This document shows positions 16,456 to 25,305 of a stretch of 64,000 nucleotides of DNA, piece by piece. Location of the stretch: contig JAEWJZ010000017.1 in assembly GCA_023386315.1 (NCBI GenBank), positions 1-64,000 of the forward strand. The letters are read 5' to 3'. Made by a program: the position numbers and the translations under genes. The notes under the pieces were generated by a model. That model was given only the letters and a program-made list of their open reading frames with translations. It was not told where the DNA came from and ran no database searches. Position 1 is the stretch's first letter. Each line of letters begins with the position of its first letter. Source of the stretch: Bacillota bacterium (GTDB lineage Bacteria; Bacillota; Clostridia; Lachnospirales; Lachnospiraceae).

Positions 16456-16839
16456 TTAAATCTGTATACGATTTCCGTCTTTATCAAAATTCTTCCTTAA
16501 TGCGATTTCAGTCGGGATAATGGAAGCAACCAGTATAGCCGTCTGTACACCTATAACCACCGAGCTGAAAATTCCAACTGTTTCTGTATCTTTTCCAATA
16601 ACAAAAAGCATTAATAAAAAGGACGGAACCAGCATGCAGGCACCCACGATCTGCCACATTTTTCCACAATGGTGATGAGCAAACACCCATGTATCTTCAT
16701 TTTTCATGGACATTGAAGTTCTGTATCCTACAAAATGGTTTATTTCTTTTGGCGGCCTTTTGCTAAAAATATGGCCTATTACAATCATGATAAACGGCAG
16801 CAGCAGATTTGTTGCTGTCATAAAAGCCCAAAAACCCAT
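16456..16839 (-). CDS. SdpI-family membrane protein
   Basis: A 127-aa protein with about three membrane helices and the SdpI signature: PPKEINHFVGYRTSMSMKNEDTWVFAH, read in parts, with the GYRT and W-x-FAH elements. SdpI in Bacillus is an immunity and signal-transducing protein for the toxin SDP; most family members are of unknown role. ATG 16839 has AGGAG 8 nt upstream; an in-frame GTG at 16848 lies nearer the site. No toxin gene is visible next to it. Confidence 0.75.
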   Translation of the reverse strand: MGFWAFMTATNLLLPFIMIVIGHIFSKRPPKEINHFVGYRTSMSMKNEDTWVFAHHHCGKMWQIVGACMLVPSFLLMLFVIGKDTETVGIFSSVVIGVQTAILVASIIPTEIALRKNFDKDGNRIQI

Positions 16840-16869
16840 ATTTCTCACTCCTATCCGAAATTTATACTG

Positions 16870-17622
16870 CTATTTTAACAGGGACTCCAACTGGCTGTAA
16901 AGCACCTCCGTTTTTTCCTGGGTCTGATCATTTATAATATGCAGACCTTCTTCTGTTTCAATCAGGATAAATGGTGGTCTGGAAGCATCTATATATACGT
17001 GGGCAGTTTTCCCGTCCGCATCATACCTGCCTTTTAAGATAGAACCCAAATCAGAACCATTTTCTTTTTTTAATTTAAAAGGCATGGTTTCTTCCAGCTT
17101 AATATTTTTTATTGTGTCAAGCGGAACGGTCTCACCATAAAAGGATGATATCTTCAGGGTATCACCGCTTATTGTATAAACAGGGGGTAATGATGCCCGG
17201 TACATAGTGATACTAACCAAAAGGAGAACCGGAAACATTACAATGCAGAGACCTGCGATAATAAATAACGTTTCCTTTTTGCTTTTGCCAATGTCTTTTT
17301 TATTCTCATACCCTTCTTTATAACACCGTGTATTGGAAAAATATGTGGTAATTCCAATATCTGCGATAATAAAGATAAAATAAAAAATAAAATAGGGAGT
17401 ACGATAAATACTGTCTAAAGGTATCATAAACAGTCCCGCCGTCACCAAAAGTATAAGTAACATAGAAACCCCTGCCGTCCGGCACAGCTTTTGTGCATTA
17501 TACTTTTCCTTTTCCTCCTGGCTTGACGTATTATATCCGGCAATGAGAAATGAACCATGTCCTGTCAGTAAAACAGCTGACAAAACAAATAACAGTATAA
17601 AAATAATCCATACAGCAAACAT
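16870..17622 (-). CDS. DUF3784/PH-like domain membrane protein
   Basis: A 250-aa membrane protein. The N-terminus resembles DUF3784: a first helix, then LLTGHGSFLIAGYNT and a short cytoplasmic loop. Three further helices (~58-160) are followed by a C-terminal soluble domain (~170-250) with the beta-rich pattern of bacterial PH domains (YTISGDTLKISSFYGETVPL). ATG 17622 is chosen because AGGAGG is 7 nt upstream; the frame opens earlier at 17685. Function unknown. Divergent from the XRE regulator and same strand as the SdpI gene, so possibly a regulated unit. Confidence 0.7.
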   Translation of the reverse strand: MFAVWIIFILLFVLSAVLLTGHGSFLIAGYNTSSQEEKEKYNAQKLCRTAGVSMLLILLVTAGLFMIPLDSIYRTPYFIFYFIFIIADIGITTYFSNTRCYKEGYENKKDIGKSKKETLFIIAGLCIVMFPVLLLVSITMYRASLPPVYTISGDTLKISSFYGETVPLDTIKNIKLEETMPFKLKKENGSDLGSILKGRYDADGKTAHVYIDASRPPFILIETEEGLHIINDQTQEKTEVLYSQLESLLK

Positions 17623-17697
17623 TGCATCAACCTCCTGTACCCTGTGATAACATGTACCTGAAATTTTAATTGAGACGTTTATCATCTCTTAATTATC

Positions 17698-17726
17698 AGA
17701 ATATTACAAATAAGTAATAAGATCAA
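17698..17726 (-). promoter_or_regulatory. Promoter of the DUF3784-SdpI unit
   Basis: TTGATC (17726-17721), a 17-bp spacer and TATTCT (17703-17698) on the minus strand. Confidence 0.6.
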
Positions 17727-17779
17727 GTGATTTGACATCTTTATTTTTCAGAATACTAATTTGTGCCGTATACAAAGAC

Positions 17780-17794
17780 TTAACCTGCGGTTAA
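17780..17794. promoter_or_regulatory. Dyad operator between the divergent genes
   Basis: TTAACC-tgc-GGTTAA, a perfect 6-bp dyad midway between the two divergent promoters. The neighbouring XRE-type regulator is the obvious candidate to bind it. Confidence 0.4.
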
Positions 17795-17825
17795 TTTTCT
17801 CATCTGCAGATTAATCAATACTCCA

Positions 17826-17854
17826 TTGAAGTATTAAAGCAGATCTGATACGAT
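17826..17854 (+). promoter_or_regulatory. Promoter of the XRE regulator gene
   Basis: TTGAAG (17826-17831), a 17-bp spacer and TACGAT (17849-17854). Confidence 0.55.
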
Positions 17855-17894
17855 TACATCATCATACAGATTTATAAAACCGGAGGACAATCCA

Positions 17895-18959
17895 ATGCCA
17901 TTAAACATCGTTATTCGTGAAAAAAGAAAAGAAGCCGGACTTACCCAGGAAGAAATAGCGGACTATTTAGGCGTATCTGCCCCCGCCGTCAGCAAATGGG
18001 AAAAGGGAAGCACATCGCCTGATATAACCCTGCTGCCTGCCCTGGCGCGCCTTTTGAAGATTGATATCAATACTCTTCTCTGTTTTCATGAAGAACTATC
18101 CAGGGAAGAAGTCAGCCAGCTCTGCAAAGAAATTATGGATGTGATTCAAAGCAAGGGGTTTGAGACCGGCTTTCTTCTGACCATGGAAAAAATCCGTGAA
18201 TATCCAACCTGCGGCCACTTTATTCACACGGCCGCTTTGCTGTTAGAGGGAGCCATGCTGATGAGTGGTATGAGTACCGGGGAAAAGAAAAAATACAGCA
18301 GTCAGATTACCGCCTTTTATGAACAGGCTGCCAGATACGGGGATGAACAAACCCGCAGCCAGGCGAATTTTATGCTGGCTTCCAACTACACAAGAACCGG
18401 GGAATATGACAAAGCACAGAAGCTGTTAGATTTGCTGCCGGAACGTAGCGCCATCGACAAACGGCCTCTTTTGGCAGAGCTTTTGATTACTCAGGGAAAA
18501 ACAGATAAAGCCGGAGAACTTTTAGAACGAAGACTTCTAATGACAGTTCAGGAAACCCAGGTGATATTAATGAAACTGTCGGATATCGCTCTAAAAGAAG
18601 AACAGCCGCAGAATGCAGCAGAAATATCAGAACGTTCTTCCAAACTGGCAGAACTGTTTGGAATCCAGGAATATGATACCTATATAGCCCCCCTTCAGTC
18701 TGCCATTGACCAGGAAAATGTTTCAGAAAGCATATCTCTCTTAAAATCCATGCTGTCCTCCCTTCTTCACCCCGGGGATTTGGGTAACTCTATGTTGTAC
18801 CGGCACATTCCAATGCCCAACTATACGGGAGACATCCGGAGTAAAATGATTAAAGTCATTCTCAGGGAACTTGAAGATGACGATAAGTATTCTTACCTGC
18901 ATTCCAATGAAGAGTTTGAACAATTAATGAAGAAGTTCCGGTCTGTGCAGGTGAAGTGA
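17895..18959 (+). CDS. XRE-family transcriptional regulator with TPR-like C-terminus
   Basis: A 354-aa protein. Residues ~5-62 form a Cro/C1-type helix-turn-helix (REKRKEAGLTQEEIADYLGV, SAPAVSKWEKGSTSPDITLL). The remainder is all-helical with tetratricopeptide-like pairs (for example EQTRSQANFMLASNYTRTGE and YDKAQKLLDLLPE), typical of regulators that sense a peptide or partner protein. RBS GGAGG is 8 nt before the ATG. It is divergent from the DUF3784/SdpI genes and probably controls them; the ligand is unknown. Confidence 0.85.
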   Translation: MPLNIVIREKRKEAGLTQEEIADYLGVSAPAVSKWEKGSTSPDITLLPALARLLKIDINTLLCFHEELSREEVSQLCKEIMDVIQSKGFETGFLLTMEKIREYPTCGHFIHTAALLLEGAMLMSGMSTGEKKKYSSQITAFYEQAARYGDEQTRSQANFMLASNYTRTGEYDKAQKLLDLLPERSAIDKRPLLAELLITQGKTDKAGELLERRLLMTVQETQVILMKLSDIALKEEQPQNAAEISERSSKLAELFGIQEYDTYIAPLQSAIDQENVSESISLLKSMLSSLLHPGDLGNSMLYRHIPMPNYTGDIRSKMIKVILRELEDDDKYSYLHSNEEFEQLMKKFRSVQVK

Positions 18960-18960
18960 G

Positions 18961-19011
18961 TCAGATTTAAGCCGAGCCGCGGGAAACTTCCCCGGCTCGG
19001 CTTAAATCTGA
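18961..19011. terminator. Long palindromic hairpin between convergent genes
   Basis: An 18-bp perfect stem (arms 18961-18978 and 18994-19011, containing CAGATTTAAGCCGAGCC) closes a GC-rich inner loop. It separates the convergent XRE-regulator and DUF2628 genes, where a bidirectional terminator is expected, but neither side has a clear T run. It could also be a REP/MITE-like palindrome. Confidence 0.6.
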
Positions 19012-19023
19012 TCTCAATATGGC

Positions 19024-19968
19024 TTAAATATCGTTCATCAATTGAATATGTTGGCACGAACCAACAATATCCTCATACGTGGATTTATATTTCTCAAACC
19101 GACTTGGCGTAATACTCTGTACAACAATTGCAAATTTCTCAAAATCTTCAAACTCTGCTAAAGAGAATATATAATAATATTTATAACTATCCAGTTCACA
19201 GGAATACCGGACAGTTTTTATCCTCTTTTCCCCAACTTTTTCATCTTTCATTACCTCAATAAATTCGGGATTATCACATTTTGACAGCACTTCATCAATG
19301 TATAAAGATAAAGCATTTTCAGGGCTGACGTAATCCGCAAAATCTGCTTTATCATACTCTAAAACTCCTGTATATAGATCTTCATCATATGTCAGGCATT
19401 TCAAATCTAAAGTAGTATTCTCTTTCTCTTGTCTCCAATCATTCGGGAATGTAAATGAAAAATTGTCTGTTTTGAAAGTTTTGGACTGCACCGCCTGTGA
19501 ATGAATTTCGTTTTCTCCAGTGGGGAATAATGCAATACCTGTTATAACAGCAGCAGCGAGAGAAACCACTATCAATAAAGTAACGAAGATACTCAAAACA
19601 TTTGTACCTCCATGTCTTTTTATGTACTGTACCGCCTCCCATTGTGTCATCTGGGAGGTTTGTGCTATGGTCTTTTTTGCTTTGTTTCGATAATAAGAGT
19701 TTGCATAGATTCCAACTATTATATGAAGAACCAGTCCGCCTCCCGGAATAATCATGGAAAAAAAAGAGAGCAGCCCAAATAAAAAAGCCTCTAAATACAT
19801 TTTTCTGTATGCCAGCCAGTAAATCGGAAAAAAGAACGCCGGCCAGTTCCAGCTTGTAAAGTTTTGTTGTACCATTTTACCACGCCATTGATTTTTGTAA
19901 TATTGATAATTATCCCCTACGAATAATTCCTCATTTCTGTCATCAAATATCTGTTGTTCTTCTGTCAT
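19024..19968 (-). CDS. DUF2628 membrane protein
   Basis: A 314-aa protein. The N-terminus (~1-100) matches DUF2628: a Tyr/Trp-rich segment (SWNWPAFFFPIYWLAYRKMY) followed by two membrane helices. A third helix lies at ~124-147, and a soluble beta-rich domain (~160-314), with the look of a PsbP/DUF1795-type fold (FKTDNFSFTFPNDWRQE), would lie outside the membrane. Function unknown. AGGAGG-type RBS before ATG 19968. It lies 21 bp downstream of the next gene, so the two are probably one operon. Confidence 0.7.
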   Translation of the reverse strand: MTEEQQIFDDRNEELFVGDNYQYYKNQWRGKMVQQNFTSWNWPAFFFPIYWLAYRKMYLEAFLFGLLSFFSMIIPGGGLVLHIIVGIYANSYYRNKAKKTIAQTSQMTQWEAVQYIKRHGGTNVLSIFVTLLIVVSLAAAVITGIALFPTGENEIHSQAVQSKTFKTDNFSFTFPNDWRQEKENTTLDLKCLTYDEDLYTGVLEYDKADFADYVSPENALSLYIDEVLSKCDNPEFIEVMKDEKVGEKRIKTVRYSCELDSYKYYYIFSLAEFEDFEKFAIVVQSITPSRFEKYKSTYEDIVGSCQHIQLMNDI

Positions 19969-19989
19969 GTCTGTTCCTCCCTCGATCCT

Positions 19990-20550
19990 TTATAATCTAC
20001 TGTGATTTTCATGCAACAGCGCTTCCAATAACAGTCCCCAGGTTCTTTTATCACTTTTTAAACAATTATAGTTTCCCATAATCTTCCGCTCATATTTATG
20101 CATTCTGAATGTTATATTATATGTCCAGATGTTTAGATCGCTCACCTCGTAGCAGATATAATCCATATATTTAAGTTTTTCCATGCGGAAATTTTCAGTC
20201 CTCTTTCCGATCTTTTTTAAATCGCTTACAATCGTATCTTTCCATTCATTCAGAGGAGGATTCCCAATATCTTGCGACAGATGGATCAGCATCTGAATTG
20301 TAGTTGATTGAGGATTAATCTGTATTATTGCATCTTCTCTTTTTTCACTTAGCGTATCTCCATTTTCTATTTTTATGAATGGCATTTTTTCATCAAAGCA
20401 ATTCTCAGTGGAAAATCTAATCACATTCCCATCCGATAATTCTAACCGTTCTTTCCTTATTCCCTCCTTTAAGACTTCCATATCCCACCCATCAGCTAAG
20501 GTGTTTTTACCGCGTTCCCACTCCTTAATCTGCTCGTCTGTTTGTACCAT
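19990..20550 (-). CDS. Hypothetical protein
   Basis: A 186-aa soluble protein with no signal peptide or membrane segment and no family I recognise. It is charged, with alternating strands (VIRFSTENCF, AIIQINPQSTTIQMLIHL) and late aromatic residues (YICYEVSDLNIWTYNITFRMHKY). GGAGG lies 5 nt before ATG 20550. It precedes the DUF2628 gene on the same strand; the partner's C-terminal domain has a similar style, so the two may be functionally linked. Confidence 0.6.
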   Translation of the reverse strand: MVQTDEQIKEWERGKNTLADGWDMEVLKEGIRKERLELSDGNVIRFSTENCFDEKMPFIKIENGDTLSEKREDAIIQINPQSTTIQMLIHLSQDIGNPPLNEWKDTIVSDLKKIGKRTENFRMEKLKYMDYICYEVSDLNIWTYNITFRMHKYERKIMGNYNCLKSDKRTWGLLLEALLHENHSRL

Positions 20551-20751
20551 AACTTCCTCCCTCTATTAAGGTTAATTACAAAAATAATTGCTTTTAATCT
20601 ATTATAAAATAAATTGTTACAAAAATGGCGTTCATGTAATAAATAGCACCGGGCATGTAATTTTTGGTAAATTTTTGTCGCATTTCCTACCTCCGCATTC
20701 CATTACAATATCCAGGTATTATCCCATTATTTATGTGCAATACTATAAATT

Positions 20752-20766
20752 GATACAAATTGTATC
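20752..20766. promoter_or_regulatory. Palindrome upstream of the ATPase-TOPRIM pair
   Basis: GATACAA-a-TTGTATC, a perfect 7-1-7 palindrome 18 bp upstream of the candidate -35 (TTGAGT 20784-20789; TATAAT 20809-20814, spacer 19 bp). It looks like a repressor or activator site, but no regulator gene is adjacent. Confidence 0.45.
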
Positions 20767-20844
20767 GAAATACATTTTTTACATTGAGTTTTCATTTTTT
20801 TGTGTTACTATAATATCAGTATAAGATTTTTATAGGAGGAACAT

Positions 20845-22248
20845 ATGCCAGAAGCAATTGTCCGCATCAGCGAAATCCAGTTAAAAGATTTAAAAAATAC
20901 ACAATATGGAAAAATAGAAATGCCGGCCTATGCAGAAAAGGATTATTTTTCGGATAAAGCAGATCTTCTCGGTATTTATGGACAGAACGGTTCCGGAAAA
21001 ACTGCCGTAATTGAAGCCATGGATATCATTCAGATGCTTTTAGCAGGAAAACCTCTGCCTGAGGATACGGTTCACTATATATCCGAAGAATCAGGAAGCT
21101 GCAGCATCGCTGTAAAATTTCTGATCCGTTTTCCTGAGAAGTCCATCCTGGCAGAATATACTGCCCAATTAAAACGGGGGACCGGCCTCCCCCTGGAAAT
21201 TTCTGGAGAAACGTTAAGTACTGCCATCTGGAACGGAACCCGGTTTGAAAACAGGAGAACTCTGATTGATTATTCCTCCTCACCGGACGGACCGGTCTTC
21301 ACACCAAAATACCGTTTTGAATCTCTGGCCAAAAGCGGGGAAGATATCCGCGTCAATTTAAGCGTGGCCAAAAAGCTTGCCCAGAAAAATACCGCTTCCT
21401 TTCTATTCAGCCAGGAAAGCAGGAGCATTTTTCTGTCAGCACCGGAAGAGATCACACAGGATTATGTACCTGTCATAGAAGCTCTGTATCAGTATGCCTC
21501 CTTAAACCTGTTCGTTATCTCAAGCGCTCATTCCGGTTCCATTACCACCAGTTCCAGGCTTCCTTTCGCCTTCCGCCTAAACCTGGGCAACCGAATCGCA
21601 AAAGGTGATTTAATGATCCGCCTTGATGACCCGTCAGTGATCAGCAAGGATCAGTTTCAGCTTGTTTCCCAGATTATCGAAGAAATGAATGCTGTTTTAT
21701 CTTCATTGATTCCAGGCCTGACCATCGGAATCCACAACTTCGGAGAACAGCTGCGGGAAAATGGCACACCCGGCTACCGGATTCAGCTGATATCAAAACG
21801 GGGAGAGGTTGTGATCCCTCTTAAATATGAGTCGGAAGGGATCATTAAAATCATCTCTGTGCTGAACGTAATGATGTGTGTGTATAACCATCCTTCCATG
21901 TGCCTGATCATAGATGAACTGGATGCCGGAATCTATGAATATCTGCTTGGAGAGATTTTATCTGTTTTTGAAAAAGGGGCGAAGGGACAGCTTATTTTTA
22001 CATCCCATAATTTAAGAGCGCTGGAGATGATCCACAAAAGAAGCATTCTTTTTTCTACCGCCAATCCGGCCAACCGATATATCCGGCTTCAGAATGTAAA
22101 AAGCAATAACAACCTGCGGGATATGTATTTACGCAGCATTACACTGGGAGGACAGCCTGAGGAAATTTATGAAGAGACAGACAGTGTAGAGATCGGACGC
22201 GCATTCCGGCGTGCCGGAAAGGCGGTTCCTTATGATCAACAGGACTAA
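20845..22248 (+). CDS. AAA ATPase of a two-gene ATPase/TOPRIM module (candidate defence)
   Basis: A 467-aa SMC/RecF-like AAA ATPase (COG1106-type). Walker A is GIYGQNGSGKTAVIEA (~45-60), Walker B CLIIDELDAGIYEYLL (~353-368), and a conserved TSHNLRALE sensor/H-loop follows. The region between Walker A and B holds an insertion instead of a long coiled coil, as in AbiL, OLD and PARIS ATPases. Its end overlaps the next gene by 17 nt, so they are co-translated. ATPases of this class paired with a TOPRIM protein form several phage-defence systems. Which one, if any, is not decided here. Confidence 0.8.
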   Translation: MPEAIVRISEIQLKDLKNTQYGKIEMPAYAEKDYFSDKADLLGIYGQNGSGKTAVIEAMDIIQMLLAGKPLPEDTVHYISEESGSCSIAVKFLIRFPEKSILAEYTAQLKRGTGLPLEISGETLSTAIWNGTRFENRRTLIDYSSSPDGPVFTPKYRFESLAKSGEDIRVNLSVAKKLAQKNTASFLFSQESRSIFLSAPEEITQDYVPVIEALYQYASLNLFVISSAHSGSITTSSRLPFAFRLNLGNRIAKGDLMIRLDDPSVISKDQFQLVSQIIEEMNAVLSSLIPGLTIGIHNFGEQLRENGTPGYRIQLISKRGEVVIPLKYESEGIIKIISVLNVMMCVYNHPSMCLIIDELDAGIYEYLLGEILSVFEKGAKGQLIFTSHNLRALEMIHKRSILFSTANPANRYIRLQNVKSNNNLRDMYLRSITLGGQPEEIYEETDSVEIGRAFRRAGKAVPYDQQD

Positions 22249-22930
22249 AAAAGTAATACTCTTTATTGCAGAAGGACCTACTGACGAAGAAACGTTAAGC
22301 CCCATTTTAAAGAAGATCTTTCAGAAAGAAGATGTCAGATTTCATATTGTACATGGGGATCTGACCAGCAACTGGTCGGTTACTGCCCAAAATGCAGTGA
22401 AAACAGTGAACCAGCACATTGATATAGAACGAAAACGTTATGGATTCGAGAAAAAAGATATATTAAAAGTAATACATCTGGTGGATATGGATGGCGCCTT
22501 TATCCTGGAGGATAAAGTGGTTTATGGAAAGCATGAGGAAATTCTGTATTTTGGTGATCACATAGAAACCCGTTCTCCTGAAACCGTGATTAACCGCAAC
22601 AAACGAAAATCACAGATATTATCCCGGCTTTCACTCACTGGAAAAATCGGTACCATTCCCTACTCCATCTACTACTTCTCCAGGAATCTGGAACATGTGT
22701 TTCATAACAGCAGAAAAAATCTAACTGATGAAGAAAAGGTGATTTATGCAGATACCTTTGCAGACCGGTACTCCGTTAATCCTGCTGCCTTCATCTCTTA
22801 CCTTTCCGGCAACGATTTTACCGTTCCCGGCGATTACAGAGATACCTGGGAATTTATCAGTAAGGGGACGAATTCTTTAAACCGCCACAGTAACTTTCAT
22901 CTTCTTTTCTCTTCTCCCCCCGGAAACTGA
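22232..22930 (+). CDS. TOPRIM-like putative nuclease (partner of the AAA ATPase)
   Basis: A 232-aa soluble protein. The N-terminal KVILFIAEGPTDEETLSPIL carries the TOPRIM glutamate in an EGxTD motif, and KVIHLVDMDGAF carries the DxD acidic pair, so a metal-dependent nuclease or phosphotransferase fold like OLD, RloB and AriB effectors is likely. The C-terminal half (HNSRKNLTDEEK...) is unassigned. ATG 22232 is used; the frame opens at 22211. It overlaps the ATPase stop. The ATPase probably senses infection and licenses this effector, by analogy with AbiL/PARIS. Confidence 0.7.
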   Translation: MINRTKKVILFIAEGPTDEETLSPILKKIFQKEDVRFHIVHGDLTSNWSVTAQNAVKTVNQHIDIERKRYGFEKKDILKVIHLVDMDGAFILEDKVVYGKHEEILYFGDHIETRSPETVINRNKRKSQILSRLSLTGKIGTIPYSIYYFSRNLEHVFHNSRKNLTDEEKVIYADTFADRYSVNPAAFISYLSGNDFTVPGDYRDTWEFISKGTNSLNRHSNFHLLFSSPPGN

Positions 22931-22968
22931 AAACAGGCATCAGACAGATTGCTTCTGTCTGATGCCTG
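22931..22968 (-). terminator. Terminator of the rpsO-pnp transcript
   Basis: A perfect 14-bp stem, CAGGCATCAGACAG with its complement, around a 7-nt loop, with TTTT on the minus-strand exit. It is between convergent genes and may also slow the plus-strand transcript. Confidence 0.85.
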
Positions 22969-22984
22969 ATCTATATCACAGCTT

Positions 22985-25123
22985 TTATTCTGCTGCAGTT
23001 TCTTCTTTCGCTTCCTTTGGCTCTTCTGTTTTCGCAGTTAAATCGCCTGGCTTCATGCTTAAGTTGATTCTGCCCATCTTGTCTACTTCCATAACCTTTA
23101 CGGTAACCATATCTCCGATGTTTACCACATCTTCAACCTTAGCCACTCTCTTGTCGGAAAGCTTCGAAATATGAATCATACCGTCTTTGTTTGGAGCAAG
23201 CTCTACAAAGGCTCCGAAATTCATAATTCTTACCACCTTACCGGTAAAGATCTGTCCTGCTTCAATTTCAGTCACAATGCTCTTGATGATCTGAATTGCA
23301 CGGTCGATCATGGCCTGATCGGTGCCGCATACAGAAACACTTCCGTCGTCAGAGATGTCGATCTTCACGCCGGTTTCTTCGATAATCTTGTTGATTACCT
23401 TGCCCTGCTTGCCCACTACATCACCGATCTTCTGAGGATCAATGGAAATCTGGTCAATCTTAGGAGCATATTTTCCAACTTCCTTGCGGGGCTCTGCAAT
23501 GGCTTTTGCCATAATCTCATCAAGAATGTAAAGTCTTGCTTCTCTTGTGGTGCGGATCGCTTCTTCAATAATCGGTCGTGTTAAACCGTGAATCTTAATA
23601 TCCATCTGAATGGCTGTGATACCCTTATGGGTACCGCCTACCTTAAAGTCCATATCTCCGAAGAAATCTTCCAGACCCTGAATATCAGTTAAGACGATAT
23701 AATCATCATCTGTATCTCCGGTTACCAGACCACAGGAAATTCCTGCTACTGCTGACTTAATCGGCACACCTGCTGCCATTAAGGACATGGAGGAAGAACA
23801 GATGCTGGCCTGAGAAGTGGAACCATTGGATTCCATGGTCTCGGATACGGTACGGATTGCATACGGGAATTCCTCTTCTGACGGAAGAACCGGAACAAGG
23901 GCTCTTTCTGCCAGCGCACCATGACCGATCTCACGGCGTCCCGGTCCTCTGGAAGGTCTTGTCTCTCCTACAGAGAAGGACGGGAAATTATAGTGGTGCA
24001 TATATCTCTTGGAAGTTTCCATATCATCAATGCCGTCCAGTCTCTGGCTTTCCGATAATGGTGCCAGAGTACAGATATTTAAAATCTGTGTCTGTCCGCG
24101 GGTGAACATGGCAGAGCCGTGAACTCTTGGGAGCAGATCGATCTCTGCTGCCAGATGACGGATCTGGTTCATGGCACGGCCGTCAGGACGCTTATGATCT
24201 TTTAAAATCATCTTACGGACAGTCTTTTTCTGATACTGGTAAATGGCTTCTCCAAGTACAGCCAGCCACTCTTCTTTACCAGCAAAAGCCTCTTCCAGCT
24301 TCTGGGTGATATTGCGGATGTTTTCTTCTCTGATCTGCTTTTCATCAGTAAAGACGGCAACTTCCATCTCCTCCGGAGTTACAATCTCTTTGATGGCTGC
24401 AAATAATTCTTCCGGTACTGCACAGCTGGTATATTCATGCTTTGTTTTTCCGCACTCTGCAACGATGGTATCGATAAACTTAATAATCTCCTGGTTTACC
24501 TCATGTGCTTTAAAAATCGCCTGAATCATAACATCTTCAGGAACCTCGTTGGCTCCGGCTTCGATCATGATTACTTTCTCTCTGGTGGAAGCAACGGTCA
24601 GAGCCATGTCGGAAACCTGCTTCTGTGCCTGAGTTGGATTGATCACTAATTCTCCGTCAACAAGCCCCACCTGAGTGGAAGAACATGGTCCGTCAAAGGG
24701 TATATCAGAGATGCTGGTTGCAATGGCGGAACCTATCATGGCGGTTAATTCAGGGCTGCAGTCCTGGTCAACTGACATAACGATATTATCCAGAGTTACA
24801 TCATTGCGGTAATCCTTTGGAAACAGCGGTCTCATCGGACGGTCAATGACACGTGAGGTCAGGATTGCATTCTCAGATGCTTTTCCTTCTCTCTTGTTAA
24901 AACCTCCCGGAATCTTTCCTACTGCGTATAATTTTTCTTCGTATTCTACACTCAGAGGGAAGAAATCGATTCCGTCTCTGGGTTTATCGGATGCAGTTGC
25001 AGTTGCTAATACAACGGTATCTCCATAGTGCATCAGTGCTGCACCGTTTGCCTGCTTAGCCACTCTGCCCACTTCAACGGTCAGGGTTCTGCCTGCAAGC
25101 TCCATACTGAAACTCTTGTACAT
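22985..25123 (-). CDS. pnp: Polyribonucleotide nucleotidyltransferase (PNPase)
   Basis: A 712-aa 3'-to-5' phosphorolytic RNase acting in mRNA decay and quality control as a trimer. Order: RNase PH domain 1 (~1-210), helical linker, RNase PH domain 2 (~310-540) with GPGRREIGHGALAERAL and the SNGSTSQASICSSS loop, KH domain (~555-615, VGKQGKVINKIIEETG) and S1 domain (~620-695, VVRIMNFGAFVEL), then an acidic tail. Length is the family norm. AAGGAG before ATG 25123. It follows rpsO, as in most bacteria, with a large hairpin in the spacer that is a likely RNase III processing site. Confidence 0.98.
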   Translation of the reverse strand: MYKSFSMELAGRTLTVEVGRVAKQANGAALMHYGDTVVLATATASDKPRDGIDFFPLSVEYEEKLYAVGKIPGGFNKREGKASENAILTSRVIDRPMRPLFPKDYRNDVTLDNIVMSVDQDCSPELTAMIGSAIATSISDIPFDGPCSSTQVGLVDGELVINPTQAQKQVSDMALTVASTREKVIMIEAGANEVPEDVMIQAIFKAHEVNQEIIKFIDTIVAECGKTKHEYTSCAVPEELFAAIKEIVTPEEMEVAVFTDEKQIREENIRNITQKLEEAFAGKEEWLAVLGEAIYQYQKKTVRKMILKDHKRPDGRAMNQIRHLAAEIDLLPRVHGSAMFTRGQTQILNICTLAPLSESQRLDGIDDMETSKRYMHHYNFPSFSVGETRPSRGPGRREIGHGALAERALVPVLPSEEEFPYAIRTVSETMESNGSTSQASICSSSMSLMAAGVPIKSAVAGISCGLVTGDTDDDYIVLTDIQGLEDFFGDMDFKVGGTHKGITAIQMDIKIHGLTRPIIEEAIRTTREARLYILDEIMAKAIAEPRKEVGKYAPKIDQISIDPQKIGDVVGKQGKVINKIIEETGVKIDISDDGSVSVCGTDQAMIDRAIQIIKSIVTEIEAGQIFTGKVVRIMNFGAFVELAPNKDGMIHISKLSDKRVAKVEDVVNIGDMVTVKVMEVDKMGRINLSMKPGDLTAKTEEPKEAKEETAAE

Positions 25124-25157
25124 ACTGGTATCTCCTTAAAAATAAATTTATATTAAC

Positions 25158-25245
25158 AGTAGAAGATGCCGAAACTACTGATCTGCGCGTAAAAAAACTC
25201 CTTATTTTTACGCGTACATCAGCGGTCTCGGGGAATACTTCTACT
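25158..25245 (-). promoter_or_regulatory. rpsO-pnp intergenic stem-loop (likely RNase processing site)
   Basis: Outer arms AGTAGAAG (25158-25165) and CTTCTACT (25238-25245) and inner arms CGCGTAAAAA (25186-25195) and TTTTTACGCG (25205-25214) form a long interrupted hairpin just before pnp. In E. coli the equivalent stem is cut by RNase III and lets PNPase control its own mRNA; the same role here is inferred. Confidence 0.65.
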
Positions 25246-25272
25246 TTTAACATCCATTTCTTAATAGACAGA

Positions 25273-25297
25273 TAGGGTGGAGAAGTTCTCCACCCTA
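25273..25297 (-). terminator. Hairpin after rpsO
   Basis: TAGGGTGGAGA pairs with TCTCCACCCTA 9 bp past the rpsO stop on the minus strand. No strong T run follows, so it is probably a leaky terminator or 3'-end protector that allows readthrough to pnp. Confidence 0.55.
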
Positions 25298-25305
25298 AAT
25301 GGTTA

